Positions 38,909 to 50,359 of a stretch of DNA of 64,000 nucleotides are shown piece after piece; the first letter of the stretch is position 1, and each line of letters begins with the position of its first letter. Under the pieces are notes generated by a model. It ran no database searches. It was not told the origin of the DNA and worked only from the letters and a program-made list of their open reading frames with translations. The translations under genes and the position numbers were made by a program. This stretch comes from Closterium sp. NIES-65 (Eukaryota; Streptophyta; Zygnematophyceae; Desmidiales; Closteriaceae), in NCBI GenBank assembly GCA_948144175.1, contig CANXME010002559.1, forward strand, positions 1,709,501-1,773,500, given 5' to 3'.

Positions 38909-39218
38909 ATCTTACTCGTGAAAGTAACCCTTGAAAATGAAACAAAGAGGAATCCCTGGAACGATGCACGGACCGTTGTAATGCGAGAGAGAATCACAGA
39001 AAAAACTGTTCGAAAGGAGAGGACGACGGATGTGAAAACTGGTTCTGGGCTTGAGAAAAAAATCTCTCGAGAAATGCGGGCGAAATTGTGAAGAGTTGGT
39101 GATACAGATTGATGCTGGGAGGTTCTCGAGTTTGGTGTGAGAGGTGTGCCGTCGCAGGCGAATTGATCGTGGCGACGGGTAACTGGATTCTCTAGTCGCA
39201 AGGACCAGGGTAGATTGA
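38909..39218. other. Upstream region of the Ala/Pro-rich gene
   Basis: About 310 bp between the ATG and the gypsy LTR, so the native promoter was probably split by the insertion. No clear motif. Confidence 0.4.
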
Positions 39219-39557
39219 TGTTACGAGTGCAATTGAGTGAGCGAGCGAGAATTGCACTATCGAAGCAAGAGTACAATGAGCGAAGGTGTGAGCGAAGAAT
39301 ATATAGCAAAACTACAGTGGTAACGGTAATGGACTGTGGTCGCGCGACGGGCCTGGGACTGAGGTTTGGGAAAGTGTCGAAGCGGAGGCCCGGAGCGCGG
39401 GTTACCCGCCGAGCCGTGAGGTCGGGGTGCGACGTGCGAAGGCGGCAGGAGGATTGTCGATGCGAGAGTTGCGAGTGCTAACGGTGCTGACTGTGGTGCT
39501 ACAGTGGTGTACGCGCTGAGCGGGGACGTGAAGTAAAGGAAAGGAATTTTCCTTACA
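39219..39557 (-). repeat. 3' LTR of gypsy-2
   Basis: Pairs with 58995-59332. A G-rich polypurine tract (minus strand, 39558-39581) lies just inside. Confidence 0.93.
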
Positions 39558-39591
39558 CTACCCCCCCCCCCCCCCCTAAAGAGGTCCTCCT

Positions 39592-40125
39592 TTACAAATG
39601 TGCGTGTACATTCATGAAGTTTCGGCTGCGCAGATACTCAGTGAGGACGGGGTGGTTTTCGATTCTGTCCAGGGGAACCCAGTTGTCTTCGGTGGGTGTA
39701 GGGTCTTTCCAGCGGAGCAGGAACTCGATCCTTCGGGCTCCTCGAGGGTCGCGAACTCTGTTACTCAGAATCTTCTCGGGGGTGATGATTGGTTCAGTCG
39801 GCGGTCGTGTCATGTTGGCTGGGCGATTATGTGGGAGTTGGCTTGTAGACGGGACGTAGGGGCGAAGTAGGCTGACGTGGAACGAGGGGCTGACGTACCA
39901 GTCAGCGGGGAGGAGGTGGGCGGTGACGGGCGTAATCATGTGGCTAATGCGAAATGGCCCGCAATATCGGGGGCGAAGTTTTGGGGTGATGGGCAGTCGG
40001 AGGTTCTGAGTGTCGAGTAGAACTAGGTCGTCAGGTTGGTAAGTGACAGGTCGGCGGTGGCGGTCGGCATTACGTTTAGCGATGATGTTGGACTTTTTTA
40101 TTGCGTCTGCTGCCCGGGTCCGTGC
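39592..40125 (-). pseudogene. gypsy-2 pol, integrase C-terminus and chromodomain
   Basis: The frame 39592-39939 encodes FLLRWKDPTPTEDNWVP, a chromodomain-like segment, ending the polyprotein. Upstream sequence (to 40125) continues the integrase C-terminal part until the first nested insertion. Confidence 0.85.
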
Positions 40126-40379
40126 TGTTAAAATAAGCGAGAGTGAGCTAAGTAGTAACTAGGGCCTAGGCTTAGAAGCCTAGGCCCAACTTAGGTATCG
40201 AGTGGGTTTTGCCTAGGGAGGGGAGAGTCGAGAAAAGTTGGAAAGGTAAAAAGGTGGGTTTCACTATAGGTTCAAGGAACATATAGCATAGGAAACACAA
40301 GCAAGAGGTGCACCACCTACAGATTTAAATAACTACACTAACTACAGCTACAGGCAGTTACATAATATAAGTTCTGACA
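40126..40379 (-). repeat. 3' LTR of the small element, with a 26-bp hairpin
   Basis: Contains an inverted repeat with 12-bp arms (GGGCCTAGGCTT and its complement) around AG at 40162-40187. Confidence 0.92.
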
Positions 40380-40894
40380 CTCCCCCATAACTGCCTGCAG
40401 CAGGAGTTTGTGTAGAATACAACCTGCAGGTGTACACATGCAAAATAATAAAGAACAAGCAACAGCAGGAACTGCAGGCGAGCTGACACAAGTAGGTCAC
40501 CCCCTCCATCTTCTCACCCTCCTCCTTCCCCTCCCCCACATTGCTGCAGGAGCAGCAGAGAGGGGGGGGAGAGAGGAGAGGTGGAGGGACGGCTGCTGGT
40601 TGCCTCACACCCGCCACCCCGGCGCCTCTCCCCCTGCTCCCCCACACCCTCACACCCTCCCCCCCAGCGGCAGCTGCAGCAGTGGGAACAAAAGGAGGAG
40701 GAGGGGAAGGGAAGGGTACGACCCACAACTCCAACACCCGCCACCCCCATACCCTCCCCCCCACGGCTGCAGGGAGATGAAGGAGGAGGGGGTGGGCGGG
40801 AAGAAAGCCGCAGAGCGGCTAGATAGGGTCGATGCAGGTAGGTCAGGGGCAGCTGCAGGGAATGCAGGTGCGGAAAGCACCGTCGCAGGCGCCA

Positions 40895-41125
40895 AGGGCG
40901 GGTCCGCGGCGGCTCAAGGGCACCGCCGCGGGCGCCAGGGGCGGGTCCGCGATGGCGCAGGGCACCGCCGCGGGCGCCAGAGGCGGGTCCGCGGGCGCCA
41001 AGTGCACCGCCGCGAGCGCCAAAGGGGGGTCCGCGACGGCAAAGGGCACCGCTGCGGGCGCCAGAGGCGGGTCCGCGGGCGCCAAGTGCACCGCCGCGGG
41101 CGCCAAAGGGGGCGGGTCCGCGACG
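40895..41125. repeat. GC-rich minisatellite in the small element
   Basis: Units built on GGCACCGCCGCGGGCGCCAG and GCGGGTCCGCG. Similar in character to the leader repeats of the copia element at 50700-51120. Confidence 0.85.
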
Positions 41126-41229
41126 GGTAGAAAAGTAAAACGTCACGCGCCCGAGGCGCGTGACCAGAAATCCAGCAGCGGAAGAATTGGGCGGGCCCAC
41201 AGGCCAGGACGAAACTGCTCTGATAACCA

Positions 41230-41483
41230 TGTTAAAATAAGCGAGAGTGAGCTGAGTAGTAACTAGGGCCTAGGCTTAGAAGCCTAGGCCCAACTTAGGT
41301 ATCGAGTGGGTTTTGCCTAGGGAGGGGAGAGTCGAGAAAAGTTGGAAAGGTAAAAAGGTGGGTTTCACTATAGGTTCAAGGAACATATAGCATAGGAAAC
41401 ACAAGGAAGAGGTGCACCATCTACAGATTTAGACAACTACACTAACTACAGCTACAGGCAGTTACATAATATAAGTTCTGACA
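41230..41483 (-). repeat. 5' LTR of the small element
   Basis: Pairs with 40126-40379. The hairpin is retained at 41266-41291. Confidence 0.92.
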
Positions 41484-44080
41484 CGTGCTGCTTGTAATAT
41501 TTCGGCGAACTGTTGTGCTCGTGGCGCTGGGTTGTCGGGATTCGGGGTCATGGGTACTGTTGGGTCTTGTCCGTAGTTTAGGTAAAACGGTGACTGTTGG
41601 GTCGTGGCGGATGGTGAGTTGTTGTATGCGAATTCGATGAGTGGCAGCTGTTGTTCCCAGGTGGTTGGGTCGTCGCACGTGGCTCGGATGAGTTGCTCCA
41701 TGGTCTGGTTTGTCCGTTCTGTTCGTCCGTCAGTTTCGGGGTGGTACGAGGAGCTGAACTGTAGTCACGTGCCGAACTGCTGCCACAGGTTCCGCCACAA
41801 GTTGCTGGTGAATTTCGTGTCGCGGTCGCTGATTATTGCTGCTGGTATCCCGTGCAGTCGAACGACGGTGGAGATGAAGAGGCGTGCTGTTTCTTCGGCT
41901 GTGATTGATTTTTTGCAGGCTGCGAAATGTGCCATTTTCGTTAGTCGAACGACGACGACCAGGATCACGTCGTTCCCACTCGCCCCGGCCGGTAACCCCG
42001 TGACGAAGTCAATCGTCACCTGCTGCCAAGCACGCTCTGGGGGTGGTATCGGCTGCAACTGTCCTGCCGGCCGCTGTCGTGATGATTTCATGAGCTGGCA
42101 AGTGGGACACGATGCCACGTGTCGTTGTACGTCGGTCAACATTTCAGGCCAGTAGTAATACCGCTGCAGCTGCTACCGTGTCTTTTCTACCCCGAAATGC
42201 CTCGTATAACAGTAATTCTCGTAGCAGTCTATACCCAGGCACCCAGATGCAGTCGGTCCCGGCTTTTACGTAATAGACTCCTCTTGCTGCTGCGAACTGC
42301 TGCGAATTTCCTCCTATGAAGAATGGGTCTGTTTGGTACCCATGGGTAAATAGGCCTGTCAGTAGGGGACTGGTCTGGGCGAGTAGTATTGCGTGGATCT
42401 GGGCAGTGGGGCGGGTCAGTGCGTCGGCGATGTTTGAGGCTCCTTTTCTTGTAGGTCACCGTGTAGTGAAAATTGGACTTGAGGAAATCGAACCAGCGAA
42501 TCTGTCGTGGGTTGAGGTGTGGCTGTGCGCGAAGGTACTGTAGAGATTTATGGTCTGTCCGCATTGTGACGTCCGCGACGGTCAAGTTACAGCGCCACAC
42601 TTTGAACGCGTGCACGATCGCAAGCATTTCGCGGTCGTGTATCGGGTAATTTTTCTCGGGCGGATGCAGTTTTCGTGACTCGTATGCGATGGGATGTAGG
42701 CCGCTGCCGAAATCCTGTAGCAGTACGGCTCCGATGGCGATGTCGCTTGCGTCGGTAACTACTTCGAACGGGCGGTGTGGGTCAGCGATGCGCAGGACGG
42801 GCGGTGAACAAAGAACATTTTTTAGGTTAGAGAAGGCAGCATGCTCTTTCTCCCCCCACGTAAAAGCGACCCCCTTCCGTAATAAGTCTGTCAGCGGCGC
42901 CGTTAACCGTGCCATGTCGGGGACGAACCGACGCACGTAGTTTACGAACCCCAAAAAACTTTACAGTTCCGTGATGTTCATCGGGGGGTGCCAGGCTTTC
43001 ACCGTGTCTAACTTCTTTGGGTCAATTTCGACCCCAACCTCCGAAATAACGTGTCCCAAAAATTCTAACCTGTCCTGAAAGAACTCGCACTTGGAACCCT
43101 TTGTCAGTAGGCGATGCTCGTCTAAAATCTTAAATACTGCTTCCAGATCTGCTAAGTGCTGCTGCTTGTCGCGACTGTAGACGAGGATGTCGTCGAGGTA
43201 AACTATCACGCATTTATCTAAAAGTGGCCTAAACGCCTCGTTCATGGTCATCTGAAATGTCGCTGGTGCATTGGTCAGCCCAAAAGGCATGACTGTTCGC
43301 AGTTGGTCGATCAGTTCGTTGGCGCGGGGAATGGGGTATCGCAACTTGACTATTACCCTGTTGAGCGCTCGGTAATCGATGCACATGTGAAAACCACCGT
43401 CTTTTTTCGGCGTGAACAGTATCGGTGCGGCGAACGGTGACAAGCTTGGTCGGATGAATTATTTCTCTAACAGGTAATCTAACTGCTTCCTTAGTTCGTC
43501 GAGCTCGCGCTGTGTCAATCTGAACTGGCGCTGTACAGTTGGCTGTGCCCCCGGTTCTAATTCTATTCGGTGGTCATGTGCACGCTGAGGTGGCAGCCCT
43601 TCCGGTAAGTCGTCGGGAAAAATCCTGGGGTATCGTTTCAACATTTCCTGTAGTTCGGGTGGTATCGCTGCCAGCAGTTTCTTGAAATCACTCGACTGCT
43701 CTGCTCCCTCTACTACTGCAATGTCTAGTGCGTACACATCAGCTCCAGCAGCGACATCCCGTTTCATGGTGACGGCATTGACGTGTACTGTTGAAGACTC
43801 GGGCGACTGCCAGTGAGGTAGCTCGACCGAGTTACCGCTACTTCGCACCGTGCAGCTACCCGTCGTCCAGTCGATTCGCGGGTTATATCGTCGCAGCCAA
43901 TCACGTCCTAGTAAAATGTCGTGCCCATCCAGTGTCGTTGTGAACATTTCCTGTGTAATCCCGAAATTCCCCCCACTGCGGACTTTGAATCTTTCCACCT
44001 TTTCTCGTATGGCTAGTGGCGTGCCGTCGACTAAGCGTGCGTCTATCTCAGGTAAACAACGTCTAAGTGTCAGTTGCAGT
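41484..44080 (-). pseudogene. gypsy-2 pol, integrase to protease, degraded
   Basis: In minus-strand order: the end of protease (ARLVDGTPLAI, LLGRDWLRRYNP; 44080-43830); RT (ILFTPKKDGGFHMCIDYRALNR and YLDDILVYS), with a deletion removing the fingers between DQLR and TVMPFGL near 43300; RNase H (VVTDASDIAIGAVLLQ); and integrase (CPTCQLMKSSRQRP, DFVTGLP, SDRDTKF, DGRTERTNQT). In-frame stops and frameshifts lie near 43456, 42958, 42400 and 41765. Not functional. Confidence 0.9.
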
Positions 44081-44212
44081 TGTGAAAGCAAAGAACGAGA
44101 ATGGAATGACTATGAACGAAGAGAGTACAAATAGGAAACCCTAATTGGGTTGTACCCCCTATGGGATACCCCACTATAGCCTACAGAAACAAGTAAGCTA
44201 TAAGTTCTGACA
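44081..44212 (-). repeat. 3' LTR of copia-B
   Basis: 132 bp, identical to 51241-51372. A polypurine tract (minus strand TATGGGGGTG) lies just inside. Confidence 0.95.
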
Positions 44213-44409
44213 CACCCCCATAGGCAAAGTGGGGGAGAACAAGGGGTCACAAGACCAGTCAAGCAAAGCAAAGCAAAGCTCAGGGTGGATCACAAAGTCA
44301 CCACGCATTCCGAGCACAAGTTCAAAGGCCACAAGGCCAGTTCACATGCAAGATCATATATAGAGATATACAAGAGCAAGAGTATATGTATGCGAAAGTA
44401 CAAGCAAGG

Positions 44410-47400
44410 TCAAGAGGAGAGCAAGTGAGGCAAGACAGGCACAAGACCCAACTGCGTGCAGCAACGCTGATGATCACAAGGCGCAAGTGCCTTGGTGAAG
44501 ACATCAGCAGTGTTGGCCTCAGAGGCCACGTACGCAAGTCGCAGCTGTCCACGCTGCTGTAGCTCACGAGCAAGAAAGTAGCGAAGAGCAATGTGCTTCG
44601 TTCTGTGCTCCAGTCGCTGCTCTCGACACAAGGCCAGCATGGCCTTGTTGTCTACGTACAGGACTGGAGGAGAACGAGGCTGCTCTCCAAGGTCGGTCAG
44701 CAGGTAGGTGAGCCAGCGTAACTCCTGTGCAGCCATAGCCCCAGCGTAGATCTCAGCCTCACAACTGGAGCCGAGAACAGAAGACGAGCGGGTAGCCCGC
44801 CACGAGACAGAGCCGGAACCAAGGCTGAAGGTGTAACCCTGTGACGACCGCTGCGTAGCCTGGTCGTCAGCCCAAGAAGCGTCTGCGTGCCCAGTGAGGA
44901 CCACTGGACTGCGCCCTCCAAGCACTAGCCCCATGCCCGACGTACTGCACAAGTAGCGCAACACCCTCTTCGCTGCAGCCATGTGCTCTGGTCGGTGTCT
45001 CCCAGGAGCAACAAAGCGTGCGAGAATGCTAAGAGGGTATGCGAGGTCAGGTCGTGTGCAGGTCATCAGGTACATGAGGCAGCCAACAAGCTCTGCAAAC
45101 GGGCCACTCGACTCTACGGACTCATCCGAAGGCAGAGCTGAGAGCGAGTGGCGAGTAGGCAGAGGAGTGGCCTGAGGCGAGGAGTACGTGAAGCCGAAGC
45201 GCTGAAGGACCTGCTGCACCATGTGTGACTGAGTCAGGGTAATGGTGTGGCGTGCTCTGTCCCGGGTGATCTGCAAGCCAAGGTAGCTGCGCAGTTCACC
45301 CAGGTCTGTGCACGTGTGTCTCTTCTGCAGCTCGGACTTTACGTAGGCGAGTCCAGCAGTGTCAGCTGTGGCAAAGACCAAGTCGTCGACGTACACGAGG
45401 ATGTAGAACGGCGGCAGAGAGGTGTCGGTGCGCAGAAACAGCGACGGGTCGGCAGTGGAAGGAGCAAACCCAAGTGCCGCGAGCGTAGTCCTCAGTGTGT
45501 CGTGCCACTCACGTGGCGCCTGGCGGAGACCGTAGACTGGACGCCGGAGACTCCACTGGGTACCAGGAGGGAAAGACCCAGTGAAGCCAGGTGGGCGACG
45601 CAGCCAGATCTCCTCGTGCAGGCTGCCCTGCAAGAAAGCTGTGCTGAAGTCGAGAGAGTGCAGCTCGTAGTCACGGTGAGCAGCAACGTGTAGCAGAACC
45701 CGAAGAGTGGTCATCTTCGGGGTGGGGGAGAAGGTCTGAAAGTAGTCAACCCCCTGCCGCTGACTGAAGCCACGAGCCACGTAACGCGCCTTGAAGACAG
45801 GCGGAGAACCCGGCGGCCGCTTCACCCTGAAAATCCACATGCCACTGACGATGTTCGCCCCAGGAGGGGGAACAGCGTCAACGTAGGTGCCTGTGGACTT
45901 CCAGGAAGCCATCTCTGCATCCATAGCTGCCTGCCACTGAGAGGAGTAGGGACCCTCTATCGCCTCCGCGTAAGAGCGCGGAGTCGGGATGTCTGGTGCA
46001 TCCGGGTCTCCCTCAGGGGCTAGCAGTACAGACGCGAGACGAGGTGAAGCGGCGGCCAGACACTGGAACTCCTCCTGCCTGTCCTCAAGGACGTCCGTGC
46101 CAAGGGCACACTCACCCCCGACGGACGGAGGACAGGCGGACTCAGACTCAGTGACAAGACGAGCAGCGTAGTCTAGACGACAGCGCGCAGCAAAGTCGAC
46201 AAGCTCAGTGACAAGGGCAGACGCAGCAGACGACTCGAAGGAGGGGTCAGTGACAGCAGTAGCCAGGAGACGCGTGACAGTAGGACTGGCAGCACGAAGA
46301 GCGTCCGACTCCGGGTCGGCAAGAGCAGGAAGAGAGGAAGCAGGAGGAGAAGGCAAAGGGGCACGCAGAGGAGCAGTGGACGGACGCAGTGACATCCGGT
46401 GCGTGCCAGGGACAGGAGGAGGACGCTGACGCGAGCCGCGACCACTAGCGCGCTCAGTACGAACAGGCGACACAGGACGAGACGCAGGCTCACGACGCTC
46501 AGTAAGACCTCCAGTCGGACCAGCGTAAGGAGAAGGAGCAGGCAAAGGGGAGGCAGGCTGTAGCTGTGGCTGTGACCGGACAGGCTGCGGACCCTCTAAG
46601 GGAGGAGGAGGAGGTGTAAGACCAAGAACCTGCTGCAGGAGCGGAACGAAGTACGGTCGGGGCCGCGCGGCGACGCTAGAAACAGCAGGAACAGCACCAA
46701 CAGCCCCGGCAGGAGCACCCACTCTAGCAGCACCTCCAGCAGCACCACCAGAAGCTCCAGAACCTCCAGCCGCAGCACCAGGAGCACTGTCAGTCGTGCC
46801 GCCAACGGCAGGCTCAGCGCCAACACCCTCAGCAGGACCAGCTCCAGGAGAACTCTCAGACTCAGCAGCTCCAGCACCCACAGTACGAGCGCCGGCGGGG
46901 CGCGCAGCAGCAGTACCCTCTGCACCAGCAGCACGCCTCCAGCGCCCGGCAAACCACTCACGCAGCTCCTGTGGGGAGAGTGGCTCCCGGCGAGATGAAG
47001 CACCCCCAGGCACAGCACCTCCAGGCTCAGCACCCCTAGACACAGCACCCCCAGGCTCAGCACCCCCAGGCACAGCACCCCCAGGCACAGCACCTCCAGG
47101 CTCAGCACCCCCAGGCACAGCACCCCCAGGCTCAGCACCCCCAGGCTCAGCACCCCCAGACTCGGCACCTCCAGGCTCAGCACCCCCAGACTCCGCACCC
47201 CCAGGCTCAGCTCCCGCAGCAGCACCAGAGTCACCAGTGACCTCGACAGGCTCGACCGCGTCTACCTGGGACACACCTGAAGGGGCAGGACCCTGAGGGG
47301 GGAGGGGGACTACCGGGGGGGGACCTGGTACCAAGAAGAGCGGGGGTGGGGGGAGGGACGGAGTGCGGTAGGGGAAGAGGCGGTAGTAGGGTACCGACTC

Positions 47401-50304
47401 GTCGAACGTGACGTCCTGGGAGGACAGAACACGTCGAGAGGTGGGGTGGTAAAACTGCCACCCAGGGGCGTCGGGGGGGAACCCCAGGAAGACGCAGGGA
47501 GAAGCACGAGGGGACAGCTTGTCCGCAGACAGGTCGCGAACAAACGCCCGAGATCCCCAGACCCGGAACGCCGACGCATCGCCAACCTTCCCAGTCCACA
47601 GCAGGGCTGGGGAGGTCTCCGGTCGAGAGACCCTGGGGTGGAGGTTGATCTGGTGCGCAGCGTACCTGACCGCAAACGGCCACAGAAAATGGGGAGCAGC
47701 CGCATGCATCATGGACGTACGAGCGACGTCCATGACCATGCCAATGCGGCGCTCAGCAATCCCATTCTGCTGCGGTGAGTCCGGAAGCGTGAAGGTCTGA
47801 CGGATGCCTCGCGCACGACAGTAGGCACTCAGGAGGCCAGAGGAGAACTCTCCGCCTCTGTCCGAGTGCAGACGCAAAACAGGGAAGTCAGAGCCAAAGC
47901 TCCTCCGAAGCTGGAGACGAGCTGCGCGGATCCAGTCGATCAACACCGCAGTGACCTCACCCTTGCTGCGCAAGGGGAAGACTGTGGTGTAACGCGAGTA
48001 GTCGTCAACCACCAGCAGGAAGTAGCGCTCCTGACCCTGTCCACGGACGCGGGCTGGGCCCCACTTATCCATGTGAAGCGTCTGCAACGGGGCCTCTGTC
48101 GGAGGAAACTGGGAGGAGTGAGGGGCAGCACGCTGGCGCCCCTCGACACAGGGGACACAGGTGGGGCCAGGGCCCGGAGGGAGGGGAGGGAGAGACCGGG
48201 GAAGACCAGACACAAGGACTCGCGAGGCCATGCCTCTGAGCCGAAGCAGAGAGGGGTGGCCAAGGCGGTGGTGCCAGAGGAGGGTCTCGTGAGACAGACG
48301 ACGGCACGAGCAGGGGGCAGACTCAGGACCAGACCTGGACGCTGCAGCAAACACCTGACCAGACGAAGTGACCCTACCAGACTCAGCACCTGGAGGAGAA
48401 GCAGTGGTCAGAGTGTACAGGCTCGACCCTGGCCGACGTGTAAACGTAGCCAGGTGGCGACCTGTATCCGCCTCCGTGCAGTGGGTCACCCGCTGACGAG
48501 CAGGGGTGAACTGGTGGACACCCGCATCCTGGAGGTCAGCACCACTCACCAAGTTCGTCGAGAACGAGGGGAGGTAAAGACCAGTCAGGGTGCCAGAGGG
48601 GGCCGCCGGACACGGGAGGACAGTGGAGAAGCGAGACAGGACAGGCCCCCCAGAGGGGTCAGCCAGGGACACCGCAACCGGCCGACTCAGCGGCGTGAGA
48701 GTGGTGCGGTCCCGAAAGAAGGAGCGAGACGCTCCAGAGTCAAGGGTGAAGGTGTGGGAGGCCGAAGCCGACACAGTACCTGAGAGGGCAGACTCACCAG
48801 CACCTGAGAGCACAGACGCACTGGCACCTAGAGCAGCAGCCTCACTAGTACCTGACGCGGCAGTACCAATGCCCGGGTCGGGCGGGAAACACCGGTAACA
48901 GTCATCCTCATCACTACCAATCGCAGCATACATAGCAGAGAGAATAGCATCAAAATCAAGATCATAAATAGCTACACCAGCCCTAGACAGCTCTCCCCAG
49001 CGGGGGATCTTAGCTGCCTCCGGAAACTGCTGACGCCAGGCGTCAGTCAGGCGGCCAAAGCAGCGGCGGGCAGTGTGGGCGCCTCCACACCTCTCCCCTG
49101 CACGGTCACCGGTGCGGAGAACGTAGGGGCAAGGACCAAGCGCACCACCACGCTGACGCTGCGAGTACCACTCACGGAGCTGCTGAGGGGCGGGGACGGT
49201 GCGAGAGCGCTGCTGCTGCTGTGGCTGCTGCTGCGGCTGCTGCTGCTGCTGCTGCTGGCGCTGACCACCCCCGGAGCTGCTCCGCTGAGACGAGCCACTC
49301 CGACCCCCGCCTCCACTGCCACCCCCGCCTCCACCGCCACCCCCGTCTCCACCTCCACCTCCCCCACCAGGACCGTCGCTCCCACCGCTCCCACCGCCTC
49401 CTCCGCTACCACCTCCGCCGCCACCTCCGCCTCCACCGCCGCCACCAGTACCTCCACTCCCGCCACCACCCCCACCGCCTCCTCCACCGCCCCCTCTAGC
49501 TCCACCCGCTCCCTTGCCCCCCTTGCCCTTGCCAGAGCGGCGTCTGCCGCTGGGGGCAGACGCCGCGCCGACCGACTCAAAACCAGTGAGGTCGGCCGCA
49601 GCGGCAGAGGCGACAGAGGGCAGCAGGGGGGAAGGACCACACCCCTCAAAGATGGGGGTGCGAGGGTCACCCCGAGAGGCCCCTACAGCGACAATACTCT
49701 TCTCAGCCGCTAGCAGGGACTCCTCAAGGAGGTCGACAGTGAGAGTGGTGGGACAGACAGAGAGAAACTGGTCCCTAACGACACGAAGGGACTCAGGGAG
49801 ACGGGTGACGAGAAAGTAGAGAGTGATGTACATGGGAGGAGGGTTCGCAGCGTGGAACTCAGCAGGAAGGGCAGCGCGGTAGCGGGTGTCACTAGCACGG
49901 AGGTGGGTAACGAGGTCAGCGACAGTGGGAAAGGAAGCGAGGTCAGGGAAGAGAAACGGTAGCATGAGGCGGCTAAGGGTAGCGGAGGAAGGGGAGGAGT
50001 AGCGTGCAACTACAGCGTCGTACAAGGCCTGAGCGGTCTTGCACTGACTAAAGTGGGCACGCTCAGAGGAAGGGAGGTGGCGACGCACAGCAAGACGTGC
50101 AGCAGCATCGCGGGTCGCCCACTTGGAGCGAACGGCAGAGTCAGCATCAGCAGGTGGGGCAGGGACAGCGCCAGAGACAAAGTCAAAGAGAGAGACCTCA
50201 TCTATCGCATCACACAGTAAGTACAGCTGCAGGTCTTCAATCCAGACGGCAAAGTCAATGGCCCTCCCCTCAGCGTCAAAGGTAAGAACATTGGGGGTGG
50301 CCAT
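44410..50304 (-). CDS. Gag-pol polyprotein of copia-B
   Basis: The chosen start is the ATG at 50304 (MATPNVLTFDAEGRAIDFAV), where conserved gag begins; the frame is open 37 codons further upstream. About 1,964 aa. In order: copia-type gag (ALYDAVVARYSSPS); a long Gly/Ser-rich tract; a Cys/His cluster (CPYVLRTG...GERCGGAHTARRC) in place of a standard CCHC knuckle; protease (LDSGASRSFF); integrase with HHCC site (HRLGHPS...CVPCVEG) and catalytic DKWG, HSDRGGEFSS and GIAERRIG; a GGAEP/GGAVP pentapeptide-repeat and proline-rich spacer; RT with YVDD (codons at about 45380-45394); and RNase H (TGHADASWADD, SSCEAEIYA, TKHIALRYF). No stop or shift. Confidence 0.95.
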   Translation of the reverse strand: MATPNVLTFDAEGRAIDFAVWIEDLQLYLLCDAIDEVSLFDFVSGAVPAPPADADSAVRSKWATRDAAARLAVRRHLPSSERAHFSQCKTAQALYDAVVARYSSPSSATLSRLMLPFLFPDLASFPTVADLVTHLRASDTRYRAALPAEFHAANPPPMYITLYFLVTRLPESLRVVRDQFLSVCPTTLTVDLLEESLLAAEKSIVAVGASRGDPRTPIFEGCGPSPLLPSVASAAAADLTGFESVGAASAPSGRRRSGKGKGGKGAGGARGGGGGGGGGGGGSGGTGGGGGGGGGGGGGSGGGGGSGGSDGPGGGGGGGDGGGGGGGGGSGGGGRSGSSQRSSSGGGQRQQQQQQQPQQQPQQQQRSRTVPAPQQLREWYSQRQRGGALGPCPYVLRTGDRAGERCGGAHTARRCFGRLTDAWRQQFPEAAKIPRWGELSRAGVAIYDLDFDAILSAMYAAIGSDEDDCYRCFPPDPGIGTAASGTSEAAALGASASVLSGAGESALSGTVSASASHTFTLDSGASRSFFRDRTTLTPLSRPVAVSLADPSGGPVLSRFSTVLPCPAAPSGTLTGLYLPSFSTNLVSGADLQDAGVHQFTPARQRVTHCTEADTGRHLATFTRRPGSSLYTLTTASPPGAESGRVTSSGQVFAAASRSGPESAPCSCRRLSHETLLWHHRLGHPSLLRLRGMASRVLVSGLPRSLPPLPPGPGPTCVPCVEGRQRAAPHSSQFPPTEAPLQTLHMDKWGPARVRGQGQERYFLLVVDDYSRYTTVFPLRSKGEVTAVLIDWIRAARLQLRRSFGSDFPVLRLHSDRGGEFSSGLLSAYCRARGIRQTFTLPDSPQQNGIAERRIGMVMDVARTSMMHAAAPHFLWPFAVRYAAHQINLHPRVSRPETSPALLWTGKVGDASAFRVWGSRAFVRDLSADKLSPRASPCVFLGFPPDAPGWQFYHPTSRRVLSSQDVTFDESVPYYRLFPYRTPSLPPPPLFLVPGPPPVVPLPPQGPAPSGVSQVDAVEPVEVTGDSGAAAGAEPGGAESGGAEPGGAESGGAEPGGAEPGGAVPGGAEPGGAVPGGAVPGGAEPGGAVSRGAEPGGAVPGGASSRREPLSPQELREWFAGRWRRAAGAEGTAAARPAGARTVGAGAAESESSPGAGPAEGVGAEPAVGGTTDSAPGAAAGGSGASGGAAGGAARVGAPAGAVGAVPAVSSVAARPRPYFVPLLQQVLGLTPPPPPLEGPQPVRSQPQLQPASPLPAPSPYAGPTGGLTERREPASRPVSPVRTERASGRGSRQRPPPVPGTHRMSLRPSTAPLRAPLPSPPASSLPALADPESDALRAASPTVTRLLATAVTDPSFESSAASALVTELVDFAARCRLDYAARLVTESESACPPSVGGECALGTDVLEDRQEEFQCLAAASPRLASVLLAPEGDPDAPDIPTPRSYAEAIEGPYSSQWQAAMDAEMASWKSTGTYVDAVPPPGANIVSGMWIFRVKRPPGSPPVFKARYVARGFSQRQGVDYFQTFSPTPKMTTLRVLLHVAAHRDYELHSLDFSTAFLQGSLHEEIWLRRPPGFTGSFPPGTQWSLRRPVYGLRQAPREWHDTLRTTLAALGFAPSTADPSLFLRTDTSLPPFYILVYVDDLVFATADTAGLAYVKSELQKRHTCTDLGELRSYLGLQITRDRARHTITLTQSHMVQQVLQRFGFTYSSPQATPLPTRHSLSALPSDESVESSGPFAELVGCLMYLMTCTRPDLAYPLSILARFVAPGRHRPEHMAAAKRVLRYLCSTSGMGLVLGGRSPVVLTGHADASWADDQATQRSSQGYTFSLGSGSVSWRATRSSSVLGSSCEAEIYAGAMAAQELRWLTYLLTDLGEQPRSPPVLYVDNKAMLALCREQRLEHRTKHIALRYFLARELQQRGQLRLAYVASEANTADVFTKALAPCDHQRCCTQLGLVPVLPHLLSS

Positions 50305-50359
50305 GACAGCAGCTGAAAATCTCACCGGGCGGGGAGAGGCAGGTAGGTCAGCAGCAGAG

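Larger units (their letters stand above)
40126..41483 (-). mobile_element. Small non-autonomous LTR element (1.36 kb)
   Basis: Both LTRs are 254 bp (40126-40379 and 41230-41483), with about five differences, and the TSD CGTGC is perfect (40121-40125 and 41484-41488). The primer site reads TGGTTATCAGAGC directly inside the right LTR. The roughly 850-bp interior has no pol and no convincing gag. It consists of pyrimidine/purine-rich sequence and a GC-rich minisatellite, so enzymes must come from elsewhere. LTR ends (TGT...TTCTGACA) and leader style resemble the neighbouring copia element at 44081. Confidence 0.9.
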
